Below, piece after piece: positions 40,900 through 51,780 of a stretch of DNA of 64,000 bases (position 1 is the first letter of the stretch; every line of letters starts with the position of its first letter). Source of the DNA: Oscarella lobularis. Lineage: Eukaryota > Porifera > Homoscleromorpha > Homosclerophorida > Oscarellidae. Under the pieces are notes generated by a model. It worked only from the letters and a program-made list of their open reading frames with translations. It ran no database searches and was not told where the DNA came from. Both the position numbers and the translations under genes were made by a program. The stretch covers positions 434,001-498,000 of the forward strand of contig NC_089184.1 in assembly GCF_947507565.1 (NCBI RefSeq), given 5' to 3'.

Positions 40900-42600
40900 T
40901 CAATTGTAGTGGTTAAGGCTAAACTCTACGAATTTCAGCTTGTTGCCTTGCTTTTTTTGGAAAACGAGGCGGTATGGTCCTCTACCGGGTCGGTTTGAGT
41001 CATACACGTCAAGGGCAATCATTCCTTGCCGTCGTCGATTTATTTCACCCAAACAGTGAATATTTTGTCTTCCTCGTGTCTCGCCTTGATTGATCAAGCC
41101 AAGTGTTCTGTCATTAATAGACCCGAGTTCACGTAAGGCTTCTTGGGCACTCTTGCAAAGTCTGGATTTTACTTCAGCTGCAGCGTCGCACGTAGCAACT
41201 GCATTCAAAGCCTCGGCGTATTCGTCTTTACTCAATCCCGCTCCTATTAGATCTCCGCCCTTCTCAAAGTCGTCCAATTTTATTCCTATCAATTCTAGCG
41301 CTTTTTCTTTCTCAAATTTTGCCGTTTTGTTGCGAATTGCAGCTGCGTCTTCACCGGTGTGATAGCCAACTGACTCAAAAAAGCAATCTCCATAAGTAGT
41401 TGAAGCTTCTGGAGGCATGGGCAGCTTCTTTCCACTAGAATCAGCCGGTGAATAATGCTTCTCTTTGGTGTCATAATACAAATGTATCGTCTCCTTAGCA
41501 GATTTTTCTCCATGCTTTACGACAGACCCGTCATCACAATGAATTGCTATTCTAGTGTTTTTCATCCTTGCGTAAGCCTCGGCTTCAACTGTACCACCGT
41601 GAGCGCCACTTGTGACTTCAACTGCTCGCCTGCTTCCCATTCCCTTTACCTCGTTACGTCGTGCGCGATCCTGAGCTAGGCCTGCGCAGACTGAAAGTAC
41701 TGCTCCTGTAGTTGCTCCAATAGCGGCGGCCTCAGCAACTCCCTTTGTGATGTCTAGAGAATAGTCAACCAGGCTCCTGACATAAGGTTTGAATGAAGCA
41801 ATTTCATCGGGAAATTCAAGTGATTCTGGAAGGGACTTTTTGACGGTCTCGTTGACTATTACTTCATTCTCGCACAAAAACGCCCAAAGTTTCTCAATCG
41901 TTTCTTTTTCAGCGCCCACGCTTTTGCTCATCAATTCAAAAAAGTTTGATTTTTTTATTTCTCCTTTTGTTATTGCGTTTTCAATGAGTTGTGCAATTGC
42001 AGCAACTCCGCTTCCTGTAGCTGCTCCTGCCGTCGCGCGCACTGCTATTCTAGTCGCTGTCGCAGTTTTGCTTGTTAGTTCTCCAACAGTTTTAGCACTC
42101 GCTACTGCTAGACTTTCTGCAGCTTGGCCAGCTCCGGCGCCTACAGCGCCCGTCACGGCACCAATGACAGCACCCGTCCCGAAGTCTTTCCAGCTGACTT
42201 CTTCTCCGTTTGCTGCCTTCGTCACCGTGTTCATAGTTCCCCCAGATAGAGCGCCTCCGACGGCTTCCGCAGTTAGAACAGTTGTCACTCTGGCTGCTGT
42301 GCCTGTCATTGCGGCCGCTGCGACTCCGCCTGCTGCAGATAGAGGCGCTGCAACGGCTCCTCCGAGCGCCCCTATTCCGACGCTCACACCCCATTGGCCA
42401 AAACGGAATTCTCCTTTTGTAGCGCATTGCTGAGCAGTGTTTACGCCAGACGATATACCTGCTCCGAGAAGAACACCTCCAGCAATAATTCCGATGGGAC
42501 CAAGGAACATCAATCCGATTCCTGTGCCAACTGTAGCAGCAGTCGTCACTCCTCCAACAGTGCCGCCAATGGCTTTTGACTTGGACTCCGAGTTTCCCAT
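40900..42600 (-). CDS. Intronless glycine-zipper protein with OTU-like cysteine protease domain
   Basis: Single-exon gene for 566 residues, in a genome where neighbours have many introns. N-terminus MGNSESKSK fits an N-myristoylation signal (Gly2, Ser6). Residues about 10-210 are dominated by Gly/Ala with GxxxG-type repeats (GPIGIIAGGVLLGAGISSG, VIGAVTGAVGAGAG), typical of membrane-inserting glycine zippers. The C-terminal part contains TYGDCFFESVGYH (Cys406), resembling the OTU motif GD-C-F, and ends FSLNHYN (His564), resembling the OTU catalytic HYN. A second HY (KEKHYSP, His382) precedes the Cys. A deubiquitinase-like or effector-like role is an inference; no named orthologue is recognised. 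It lies between the two PHD/MTR-tail duplicates. Confidence 0.6.
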   Translation of the reverse strand: MGNSESKSKAIGGTVGGVTTAATVGTGIGLMFLGPIGIIAGGVLLGAGISSGVNTAQQCATKGEFRFGQWGVSVGIGALGGAVAAPLSAAGGVAAAAMTGTAARVTTVLTAEAVGGALSGGTMNTVTKAANGEEVSWKDFGTGAVIGAVTGAVGAGAGQAAESLAVASAKTVGELTSKTATATRIAVRATAGAATGSGVAAIAQLIENAITKGEIKKSNFFELMSKSVGAEKETIEKLWAFLCENEVIVNETVKKSLPESLEFPDEIASFKPYVRSLVDYSLDITKGVAEAAAIGATTGAVLSVCAGLAQDRARRNEVKGMGSRRAVEVTSGAHGGTVEAEAYARMKNTRIAIHCDDGSVVKHGEKSAKETIHLYYDTKEKHYSPADSSGKKLPMPPEASTTYGDCFFESVGYHTGEDAAAIRNKTAKFEKEKALELIGIKLDDFEKGGDLIGAGLSKDEYAEALNAVATCDAAAEVKSRLCKSAQEALRELGSINDRTLGLINQGETRGRQNIHCLGEINRRRQGMIALDVYDSNRPGRGPYRLVFQKKQGNKLKFVEFSLNHYN

Positions 42601-42701
42601 GCTGGTTCCTTAGCTGCGCGGTAACGGTGACTATACTGCTTTTGTCGTGTGCGGGCCCTTTAGTACGTGCACCGGATTGGCCAGGAACGCATGTATGACG
42701 T

Positions 42702-42737
42702 CACATTGACGTGCATCGCCACATTGACGTGTGTCGC
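42702..42737 (+). repeat. 18-bp tandem repeat, two copies
   Basis: CACATTGACGTG followed by CATCGC in unit 1 and TGTCGC in unit 2, directly adjacent. Confidence 0.9.
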
Positions 42738-42848
42738 CAATATTGTCCACAGTTTGAGCTACTCAAAGAATGCTATAAATAAATCGGAGGAGTGGCTAGA
42801 CCACCCAAAAAGGATTCCTTTAGGAATGAGGCTAGAGACGTCCGCCCA

Positions 42849-42868
42849 GCCGCCTGCAAGCAGGCGGC
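42849..42868. repeat. Perfect 9-bp GC-rich hairpin
   Basis: GCCGCCTGC and GCAGGCGGC separated by AA. It lies about 120 bp before the right end of the duplicated PHD segment. Confidence 0.9.
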
Positions 42869-42989
42869 ATCACCGTACTGACGTCAAGCGGTGCCTGTTA
42901 AGATCTTACTCTGTGCGTAGTCAGCAGAGAGGCCCTCCCTGGGCAGTTCCCAAGTTGGGGACTTTATGTTTAGCGCGCGTTGGAGAAAG

Positions 42990-43265
42990 ATGGCATACCT
43001 CGCTCCCCAGTATCCGTGCGGTATGTGCCGCAAGGAGGTGCGCGACGACGACGAAGCGATACTGTGCGAAAGCGGATGCGAAAGCTGGTTCCATCGCGTC
43101 TGCACGGGAATGAGCAAGAAGGCGTACGATCTTCTGACGACCGAAGCATCGGCGGAATGGGTCTGCGACAATTGCATTCGGTCAAAGCGGATTCCAACGG
43201 TCAAATACAAGCTCATCGAACAGCCGCAGCCCGTCGCACCTCTGCTCCAAGGGCGCACAAAGTGA
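42990..43265 (+). CDS. Pygopus-type PHD finger protein (right copy)
   Basis: 91 residues starting MAYLAPQYPCGMCRKEV. C4HC3 zinc ligands are all present: CGMC, ILCESGC, WFHRVC, and the final CDNC pair. The sequence (DDDEAILCESGCESWFHRVC, KKAYDLLTTEASAEWVCDNC) is the Pygopus PHD, which reads H3K4me and binds BCL9/Legless in Wnt transcription. The NPF-containing N-terminal homology domain of Pygopus is absent, so this is either a PHD-only protein or the last exon of a longer gene; a TTTAG acceptor-like site sits at 42968-42972. An in-frame ATG at 42966 would add eight residues. Stops 140 bp before the convergent MTR stop. Confidence 0.7.
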   Translation: MAYLAPQYPCGMCRKEVRDDDEAILCESGCESWFHRVCTGMSKKAYDLLTTEASAEWVCDNCIRSKRIPTVKYKLIEQPQPVAPLLQGRTK

Positions 43266-43405
43266 AAAGAAGGAAAACTGTAGTCAATAGCACGTGACCT
43301 AAAACTATCAATGCTTATAACTCGAAATAAATAACAAAGTGAACCACACACAACAAAATAATTATAAATAATGTCATTGAATAACAATAATAATAATTGA
43401 TTCTA

Positions 43406-46400
43406 TTAATCGTCTCGTTCGTACGCCAAGTGATTCGATCCAATCCATTTCTCAATTTCCTTCGCTGACTTCCCTTTTCGTTCGGCGTAACTTTCCACCT
43501 GATCCTGACTGATCTTTCCGACGGAAAAATACTTCGCGCACGGATGAGCCAAGTAGATCCCCGACACGGAAGCAGACGGCGACATGGCGTACGATTCCGT
43601 CAAAGCGATGCCCGTTTTGCCAGCAACGTCCATCAACTTCCAAATAATTTCGCTCTCCGAGTGATCGGGCTGCGTGGGATAACCAATAGCAGGTCGAATA
43701 CCTTGATACTTCTGACCGAGAAGCGACGTGACGTCGGATTTTTCGTCAGGCGAATAGCCCCAAAATTCCTTCCTCACGCGCTCATGCAATTCCTCCGCGA
43801 ATGCCTCACCTAAACGATCGGCTAACGCCTTCACTAATATATCGTTGTAGTCGTCGTGATCGGCTCGAAATTGACTGCAAAGCTCGTCGCAGCCCACGCC
43901 CGCTGTGACGGCAAAGACGCCGACGTAATCGACAACGCCGGACTCGACAGGAGCGACGAAATCGCCGATGCTCATATAGGGATCCGAATCGGCGGAATCT
44001 TTCTCCGCCTGCTGTCGAAGACCGTGCAGAGTGGCGAGAACGTTTCCGTCCTTCGCCGCCGTTTCGTCTTCGTAAAGAAGTATGTCGTCACATCGGCTCT
44101 GAGCCGGATAAAAGCCGATGATCCCGTTGGCGCGGAGCAGCGATTTCGTCTTGATTTTCTCAAGCATCGCTTGGGCTTCGTCGAAAAGACGTTTCGCTTC
44201 GGCGCCGACTTGCTTGTCTTTGAAAATCTTCGGATAGCCGCGATTCGGATACTTTCCTCTCAACTGCCAAACGTCGAAAAAGAACTTCCAATCGACGTAG
44301 GGAATCAGACGATCGAGATCGTAATCGAGAAACGTTTTCGTGCCGAGAAACGCGGGCCGAATCGGCGCGAAGTCGCCCCAACGAATCACCATCTTCTTCT
44401 CGCGCGCTCGAGCGAGCGTCAGATAGCGCCGATCCTTCAAAGACTCATAATACTCGTCGCGTATCTCCTCGTAATCCTCAGCTATTTCGTCGCAATAGTC
44501 GTCCCGTCCGTCGACGTCGAGCAACGACGAGCAAACGACGACGCTTTTCGACGCGTCGACGACGTGAATGACCGGTCGACGATAGCGCGGCGCAATTTTC
44601 ACCGCCGTATGTTTCCTCGACGTCGTCGCGCCGCCGATCAGAAGCGGCAATCGCATGCCGCGTCGCTCCATCTCCTTCGCCACGTGAACCATTTCGTCGA
44701 GCGACGGCGTTATGAGTCCGGATAGACCGACGATGTCGGCCTTGTGCTCGATCGCCGTCGAGAGGATTTTATCGCACGGCGTCATGACGCCTAGATCGAT
44801 GACTTTGAAATTATTGCAACCCAAGACGACTCCGACGATGTTTTTCCCGATGTCGTGAACGTCGCCTTTGACCGTCGCCAAGACGATCGTTCCAGCGTAT
44901 TGGCTCTCTTCTTCGACGTCGTCGGCGTCGTCGCCTCTCGCCAATCGTCTCTCCTCCTTCTCCTTCTCCATGAACGGAATCAAATGAGCGACGGCTTTTT
45001 TCATGACGCGCGCCGATTTGATGACTTGCGGCAGAAACATTTTCCCGGCGCCGAAAAGATCGCCAACGATGCTCATTCCTCCCATGAGCGGCCCTTCGAT
45101 GACGTTCAACGGACGCGGATACGCATCCGAGCGCAATCTCGCCTCCTCCGTATCATCGACGACGAATTGATCGATGCCTTTAACGAGCGCATATTTCAAT
45201 CGAGATTCGACGCTCTCTTGACGCCACGTCTCGTCAGCGACCGTCGATTTTTTCCCGCCGCCACCGCCGCCGTGATCCCGCGCGAAATCGAGCATTTTCT
45301 CCGTTGCCATGGAATCGCGATTAAATATAACGCTCTCGCAGAGCTCGAGAAGATCGCGTCGGATATCGTCGTAGAGCGGCAAATTGCCGGCGTTCACGAT
45401 CCCCATATCCATGCCCGCTTTGATTGCGTAGTAGAGAAAAACGCTGTGCATTGCCTCGCGCACGTCCTCCTTACCGCGAAACGAAAAGGAAAGATTGGAC
45501 ACGCCCCCGCTAACACGCGCACCCGGAAGCCTCGCTTTGATAGCGCGTATCGCGTCGAGATACTCTATAGCGTACGCATTGTGTTCCTCCAAGCCCGTCG
45601 CTATGGTGAGAATATTCGGATCGAAGATGATGTCATTGGGATTGAAGCCGACTTTGTCGACGAGAATTCTATACGATCGTTCGCAGATTTCATATTTTCG
45701 TTGCTGATCGGTCGCCTGGCCGACTTCGTCGAATGCCATGACGACGACGGCGGCGCCGTATCGTTTCACCGTGCGCGCCTTTTCGACGAAATCCGCTTCG
45801 CCTTCCTTTAGACTGATACTATTCACGATGCACTTTCCCTGCGTCGATTTCAGCCCGGCTTCGATGACGGAAAATTTCGAGGAATCGATGCAGAGCGGCA
45901 CTTTGGCTATGTCCGGTTCGGTCGAGATGAGATTGACGAATCGGCTCATCGCCGCGACCCCGTCCAACATACCCTCATCCATATTAATATCCAATATCTG
46001 AGCGCCCATTTCGACTTGCGCTTTCGCGACGCTCAACGCTTCGGCGTACTTATTCGTCTTGACGAGACGACAAAAGCGACGCGATCCGGCCACATTGCAT
46101 CGTTCGCCGATATTAACAAATAGAGTCTCCTTACCGATTCGAGTCGCTTCTAGCCCAGATAACTGGAGCATATCCGCGTAGACGTTCTGCGGAGGAACGC
46201 GCGGTTTCACGCCGCGCACGGCATCGGCTATCGCTCGTATATGCGCCGGGGTGCTCCCACAGCAACCCCCGACGATATTCACGAGACCGTCGACGGCGAA
46301 AGTGCCCAGCTGTCGAGCCATGACTTCGGGCGTTTCGTCGTATTCGCCCATCGCGTTGGGGAGACCGGCGTTCGGATAGCAGATGACGTACGCCGACGAC

Positions 46401-47233
46401 GACTGACTGATTGCTTCGATGAACGGACGCATTTCCTCGGCGCCGAGCGCGCAATTCAAACCCAAACACGTGGGATTCATGTGCGAGACGCTGATTACGA
46501 ACGCGTCGGCCGTTTGCCCGGATAAATTTCGGCCGCTTTTATCCACGATCGTACCGGATACGAAAACGGGTCTCGACTCGTAATCGCTATTGAAGAGGAG
46601 ATCGATTGCGAAGAGAGCCGCTTTGGAGTTTGCCGTGTCGAAAATCGTCTCGACCAATAGGATGTCGGCGCCCCCGTCGAGGAGACCACGTGCTTGTTCT
46701 TTATAGGCTTCGACTAATTCATCGAATGTCACGTTTCGATATTCGGGTTTTTCGACGGACGGCGATACGGAGAGCGTGCGATTGGTTGGACCCATTGCCC
46801 CGGCGACGAGACGAGGTATGCCGGTGGCCACGCCCACGTCGCGTGCGACTTCTTTCGCGATTTCGGCCGAGCGTTTGTTGAGTTCGTAGATGACCGATTC
46901 GAGATCGTAGTCGCTCTGCGCGATGCGCGTTCCGCTGAACGTGTTCGTTTCGATTATGTCGGCGCCCCCTTCGAGGTAACCGCGATGGATTGCGGCGATT
47001 ACGTCCGGGCGGGTTAGGCTGAGAAGATCGTTGTTGCCTTGGAGGTTTTTTGCGTGATCGGGGAAACGATCGCCGCGAAAATCGGCCTCTTTGAGACGAT
47101 ATTGTTGGATCATTGTGCCCATGCCGCCGTCCAAGACGAGAATTCGCTTTTTCATCGTTTCCGTCAGGTAAGACGATACGTCAGAGGGTGTCCATTCCAC
47201 CGTAGGATCCAAGTCGGCAGTTGGAAGTGCCAT
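43406..47233 (-). CDS. MTR: Cobalamin-dependent methionine synthase, intronless
   Basis: One uninterrupted reading frame of 1275 residues, the full length of animal MTR. All four modules are in order: homocysteine-binding ([12 protein letters not shown], zinc ligands in LGLNCALG and VGGCCGSTP), folate-binding ([35 protein letters not shown]), cobalamin-binding ([20 protein letters not shown] with the cobalt-coordinating His at about residue 793) and the reactivation domain ([18 protein letters not shown]). It methylates homocysteine with methyl-tetrahydrofolate. Start 47233 gives [16 protein letters not shown]. The absence of introns contrasts with its neighbours. Divergent from IPO9 by 79 bp. 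Confidence 0.97.
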   Translation of the reverse strand: MALPTADLDPTVEWTPSDVSSYLTETMKKRILVLDGGMGTMIQQYRLKEADFRGDRFPDHAKNLQGNNDLLSLTRPDVIAAIHRGYLEGGADIIETNTFSGTRIAQSDYDLESVIYELNKRSAEIAKEVARDVGVATGIPRLVAGAMGPTNRTLSVSPSVEKPEYRNVTFDELVEAYKEQARGLLDGGADILLVETIFDTANSKAALFAIDLLFNSDYESRPVFVSGTIVDKSGRNLSGQTADAFVISVSHMNPTCLGLNCALGAEEMRPFIEAISQSSSAYVICYPNAGLPNAMGEYDETPEVMARQLGTFAVDGLVNIVGGCCGSTPAHIRAIADAVRGVKPRVPPQNVYADMLQLSGLEATRIGKETLFVNIGERCNVAGSRRFCRLVKTNKYAEALSVAKAQVEMGAQILDINMDEGMLDGVAAMSRFVNLISTEPDIAKVPLCIDSSKFSVIEAGLKSTQGKCIVNSISLKEGEADFVEKARTVKRYGAAVVVMAFDEVGQATDQQRKYEICERSYRILVDKVGFNPNDIIFDPNILTIATGLEEHNAYAIEYLDAIRAIKARLPGARVSGGVSNLSFSFRGKEDVREAMHSVFLYYAIKAGMDMGIVNAGNLPLYDDIRRDLLELCESVIFNRDSMATEKMLDFARDHGGGGGGKKSTVADETWRQESVESRLKYALVKGIDQFVVDDTEEARLRSDAYPRPLNVIEGPLMGGMSIVGDLFGAGKMFLPQVIKSARVMKKAVAHLIPFMEKEKEERRLARGDDADDVEEESQYAGTIVLATVKGDVHDIGKNIVGVVLGCNNFKVIDLGVMTPCDKILSTAIEHKADIVGLSGLITPSLDEMVHVAKEMERRGMRLPLLIGGATTSRKHTAVKIAPRYRRPVIHVVDASKSVVVCSSLLDVDGRDDYCDEIAEDYEEIRDEYYESLKDRRYLTLARAREKKMVIRWGDFAPIRPAFLGTKTFLDYDLDRLIPYVDWKFFFDVWQLRGKYPNRGYPKIFKDKQVGAEAKRLFDEAQAMLEKIKTKSLLRANGIIGFYPAQSRCDDILLYEDETAAKDGNVLATLHGLRQQAEKDSADSDPYMSIGDFVAPVESGVVDYVGVFAVTAGVGCDELCSQFRADHDDYNDILVKALADRLGEAFAEELHERVRKEFWGYSPDEKSDVTSLLGQKYQGIRPAIGYPTQPDHSESEIIWKLMDVAGKTGIALTESYAMSPSASVSGIYLAHPCAKYFSVGKISQDQVESYAERKGKSAKEIEKWIGSNHLAYERDD

Positions 47234-47312
47234 TGTAGAGCTTTCTCAAGAAACGGGCACGTGATGTTACTAGGAGCTGCATTCCCGGACAATTGTAAAG
47301 CGGGAGCGAAAA
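47234..47312. promoter_or_regulatory. Head-to-head promoter, MTR and IPO9
   Basis: 79 bp between divergent starts, with CACGTG at 47258-47263. Shared promoter is inferred. Confidence 0.6.
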
Positions 47313-50300
47313 ATGGAAGTTGCCGTGGAAGCGCTCAAAGAGTCCTTGTTTCGCAATCTCGTTTGTGCGCTCTCGCACGACCACGTCGCGCGGAAGACAG
47401 CAGAAGAAGAGCTTCGCGTTTTAGAAGTCATGGACGGTGAGGAAATCGCGAAGACAACTCCAATCGCCTTTGGACGAGCTTCAATCGGCTTCAGACTTTG
47501 GAGTCGTACTCTGCGGATTCATAACGGACCACGGCATGGACCTGCCCGTTCGACAGGCGAGAAAAAAGCATCGTTGTCCTTTGTTTTGTTTACCTCATAC
47601 GGGGGAATAGCTCTCGTGCATTCTATTGAGACAATACGTCGACTGTCACTGGTCGGGCGATTCTGAAAAATTTGCTGCACCTCAAACGCCGGACGAGGTA
47701 AATTTCTAATAAAAACAAATGTTTATTAATTTGTTAATTAGAGCAAAGATTTCATTCGTCGTGTTTTGCCTCATGCTCTGTCGGATGACTTATCTCACAT
47801 TCGTTCCACTGCCGTAAGAAAACAATTCTCACTCAGATCAAATTCTCTATGTTTGTTGCTGGTGAAAAAGGCCTATGCATTGGCTGCTATTGCTTGCTGG
47901 GATTGGCCTGAGTCTTGGCCAGACTTGGTTGATTGGCTGGTGCAGGCGCTTGCCAGTTCCAATTCGAATCTAATTCACGGCGTCATGAGATTTCTCACAG
48001 GTGAGACCCACACTAGGAATTAAATTCAAAGTCAATTATCAATTTCAGAATTTTCTCGCGAAATAACCGACGCGAAAATTCCCGAATTAGCACCCATCCT
48101 ATTTCCGCAGTTGCTGAGAATATTTTCAGATATAGAAGTGACTGACGTCTTCACTCACGACATCTTATTTAACTGTTTTTTTTTCTACAGAAATACAGCA
48201 TTCGAACTAGAGGAAGAGTCGTTCAAATATTCTCCACCCTTTCCAATCTCTTATCACAAATGAAAGAGTATCATAAAGTAATCTCTATAAATAATACAAA
48301 AGCTCAATACTAGACTTTTTAATTAATCAGGGAGCGGGCGCCGCTCTTCTCTTTCCAATTTTACCTCAATACATCGAAGCATTTCTTCAGTGTCTTTCGC
48401 TTCCTGAGAAAGAAGGGATAGTCGATTCAGGCCTTAAGATGGATATCTTTAGGGTAGCCATAGGCAAAGTAAAACGGGGATAAAATTTAAGATATTTACG
48501 TAGTGTCTAACCGTTCTAATGCGAGGATTTCCTCGTCACATGACCAACTTTTTCAGCCAGATACTTCCAGTCACGTGGAGCCTGTTGACCCAATCAGTTG
48601 ATAAGTAATTTGACGTCTGATATTTTACCGGTTATTACGTTGGGCTATAGATACCTAAATACGACCGTAAGATGCACCGAATTTGCCGACGATCCGGTTG
48701 ATTCAGACGGTTTGTTAATTAATTAAAATTACATATTTTAATCCTTGTGTGATTTTTTATAGGGGAATGTTTGAACTTCGAAAATTTTGTCTACGGCATA
48801 TTCGATTTTATTCTCGCCGTGATCGAAATTCCGAAATTGCGTTCAGCAATCAAGAAAGTCATTCACGAGCTGATCTACTACGTCATACTCTATCAGCAAA
48901 TCACCGAGGATCAAGTAATAAAAAGAGAACCCTACTGATTAATAAATAAAAACGATTGACGTACAAAGGCTGCCGCGTGGCTGAGCGACCCAAATCAATT
49001 TGTAGAAGACGAAGACGAGGACACGTTGTCCTATTCCGTTCGAATATCAGCAGAAGATCTCCTCATGGTAGGGAAAAAAAAGATCTATTGCACTTTCGCT
49101 TACCTCCACACTAAACTCGTCAGGCTTTATATGACGAACGACAGTTTTCCGGCATAACAGCCACGGCTGTGACCGACTGCGTGAGTCGTCTCATTCAAGA
49201 AGCAAACCCTAGTGATAGTCATAGGTATAGAAAAAGTCTCCGAAGACTTTTTTTCAATTAATTTTACCTTAGTTGGAAAGTTCACGAAGCCTGCATGTTG
49301 GCTCTCGGCGACGTTGTGGAGATCGTTTCGAGCGGAAAAACCCGTTTTGACGTCACAAATTTTTTCTCCGTGGTCGTCTTAAAAGATTTATCTTGCGAAG
49401 GTGCATTTTTTGTCCCCCCTCATGATTATATCACGCGATCGAGGACGAGCTAGATTGCCCGTTTCTGATTGGACGATGCCTGTGGCTCGCAAGCAAATAC
49501 TCCAAATTCTTACCGAGAGAACTAAGCGCCAAGTAAACCGAATCCAAACGATATTTTCCAACTAATAAATAATACCTATTTATCAGATTTGTTGAAGCGA
49601 GTGTGGCCGGTTTGTCAGAAGCGTATCTCCCTGCTGTACGAGTAAGCGCAGCTCGAGCCCTCAAAGGGTCAGTGAACACAGACACGCATCTCTCGTCGTA
49701 ATTATAATCATTCAGCTTCTGTTTGCGCCTGGAAAAAGATATGCTTAAACCCTATTTGCTGCCAGCATTCGACGGCATCCTCACTATCGCTACACAGTCT
49801 CTAGGCGGCGTTCTGGGACTCGTACTCGAAGTCCTGATCGTTTTGATGAAGGTACACCTTATCTTAGGGGCCCCATAAGAAAAACTAGACTATTACCTAG
49901 GTCGACGATGAAGTGACCGCTTCCTTTGAAAATCGACTTGGCCCATTGGCAATTGGTCTCTATTTGAAGCACGGTGAAGGTGTGTGCTTTCAGCCCTATT
50001 CTTCTCCTCGTTCCGTATCGATTCTATGAACAGATTTTGGCATGGCATCAATGCTGGAGGAAGTCTTTTCCCTTCTGGCGCAAAATCCTCTCACAGCCGA
50101 AGTGAGAAACGATATCGTTCCACCGCCTTTTCATCTCATATACTTTCCAGCCGCTAAAACGCCGCTTCGTTCCCACCGTGATCAGCATTCTCAAATCCGA
50201 TTCGAATCAGATACCACCAGGCCTCAAATCGGTACAACAAACCCGCATCTCTTACCCCAAATCACTGACGATTTCTAGAGCGGCTTAGACGTCGTCGAAT

Positions 50301-51780
50301 CGATTGTCCGTCACTCCGCCAAGCCCCTCGACGCGGCCCTACTCAACGATCTCTTCCCCGTCATCATCAACAGTGCCATTCACTCAGACGACAATGCCAT
50401 CATGCAGAACGCGTGCGAATGCGCCAGAGCCTACGTCGTCACCGCCGCTCAACAACTCGCCTTATGGAAAGAGAAACAAAGTCTTTTTTCGCTCCCTCAT
50501 TCAATTGCCCTTTTTTTTTTCAATTAATAGGACTGACGATTCTGGTCACAATGGGCTGGAATATGTCGTTGAGTTGGCCTGTCAATTGTTGCAGCCGTCG
50601 CGCTCGGAGCACTCCGCTTCCTTCATTGGTCAATTGGTCTCCTGTCTAATCCATCACACGGGCACGTATCTGTCGACTGGTATCGTCGAGCCGCTTATGC
50701 GTAGCGTTCTGACGAAGCTGCAGCAAGCCAAAACACAAAGCGTCATTCAGGCAAAATCAATATTCCGTTCTCTCGATTTTCTTTTAGTTTCTTTGATTTC
50801 TCCAGTCTCTGATTGTGGTTTTTGCTCAGTTATTTAATCAGCAGTTGGACGCGGTTGTCGATTTTCTTGACGGCGTTCCTGACCCGTCTGGAAACTCGGC
50901 ACTGCACTTTGTCTTGAGTCATTGGTGCGCCTGTCAGCCCTTTTTCTACGGCGCATATGAAGTGAAAGTCAGGTGAGAAACAATCATCCAATTTTTCAAT
51001 ATTTAGCGATACGATTTTTTTAGTATCGTTGCTCTCAGCCAATTATTGCAGTTTGGGGCCAAGACGAAGGACATGCGACTGCAGGCAATTACGGTGAAGG
51101 GAGAAGAGGTTTCACCCATTTCTGATACCGGCATAAAAACGAGATCCAAAGCCGCCCAAGGTAAGAGCGAGAGAAGTGGTCCTCGCAGTTTTTCTGACTG
51201 TAAAATAGCGCCCACCTCCTGGACTATGATTCCTGTCCTCGTCAAGATTTTCAAATTGCTTTTGAGTGAAGTTAGGAATCAGCTAGAGTCAAACGCCTCC
51301 GGAAAAGCAGACGGACAGAATGATTCGAGTGAAAACGAGGTAGTCTTTTCCTTCTCCACCGAAAAAATCGTGTGACATTTCCTCTCTGCACGACAGTGGG
51401 AAGACGAATCGGATGACGACGAAAATGACGATGATGAAGAGACTGTGGCTTTTTTGACTGATCTTGCATCGCTTGCAAAGCAACAAGGTCCTCCTCTTTC
51501 TCCTCATCGTCTATTTTCACGGTTCTCTCGCAGATTACGAAGACGGTGATGACGATACTTATAAAGACGAAGATTTCAAAGTCGATCCCAACTATTCCTT
51601 GAATCTTCTTGTAAGAAGTCTCGTTGCTCTTTTATGATTATCAATATTGATCTTTTTTCTCGTTCTTAGGCTTACTTGAAGTCATTTCTGAATCTTTTCA
51701 AAAAAGAGGAATTTTTTCAGGAAGTGATCCAATGCCACTTGTCAAAAATTGAAATTCAAACTCTCCTGGACGTTAGTTAG
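47313..51780 (+). CDS. IPO9: Importin-9
   Basis: Karyopherin-beta that imports core histones and ribosomal proteins. Opens [20 protein letters not shown] and [12 protein letters not shown], then many short exons of HEAT repeats: SKVRSSVAY-type region at about 47755-47900 ([27 protein letters not shown]), [14 protein letters not shown]-type region near 48185, [20 protein letters not shown] at about 49000, [14 protein letters not shown] near 49280, [14 protein letters not shown]-type region near 49930, [20 protein letters not shown] at about 50550, IKTRSKAAQ with an acidic insert ([15 protein letters not shown]), and [20 protein letters not shown] at the end. Full length. Its TAG stop directly abuts the PIGH stop codon. 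Confidence 0.92.

Larger units (their letters stand above)
42601..42989. other. Spacer between OTU-like gene and right PHD copy, with tandem repeat and hairpin
   Basis: 389 bp with no supported gene. It holds an 18-bp tandem repeat (CACATTGACGTGCATCGC at 42702-42719, and a two-base variant at 42720-42737) and a perfect hairpin (GCCGCCTGC-AA-GCAGGCGGC, 42849-42868). It presumably serves as promoter for the two divergent genes. Confidence 0.6.

Noticed and set aside
41789-42433. 214-residue plus-strand frame rich in Ala, Pro, Thr and Val
   Set aside because: Exact antisense shadow of the Gly/Ala-rich part of the OTU-like gene.
42667-43113. 148-residue plus-strand frame across the OTU/PHD spacer
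   Set aside because: It overlaps the PHD coding region in another frame and includes the tandem repeat and hairpin; no family resemblance.
43856-45811. Long plus-strand frames (289 and 318 residues) opposite MTR
   Set aside because: Antisense of an intronless, codon-biased gene; no motifs.
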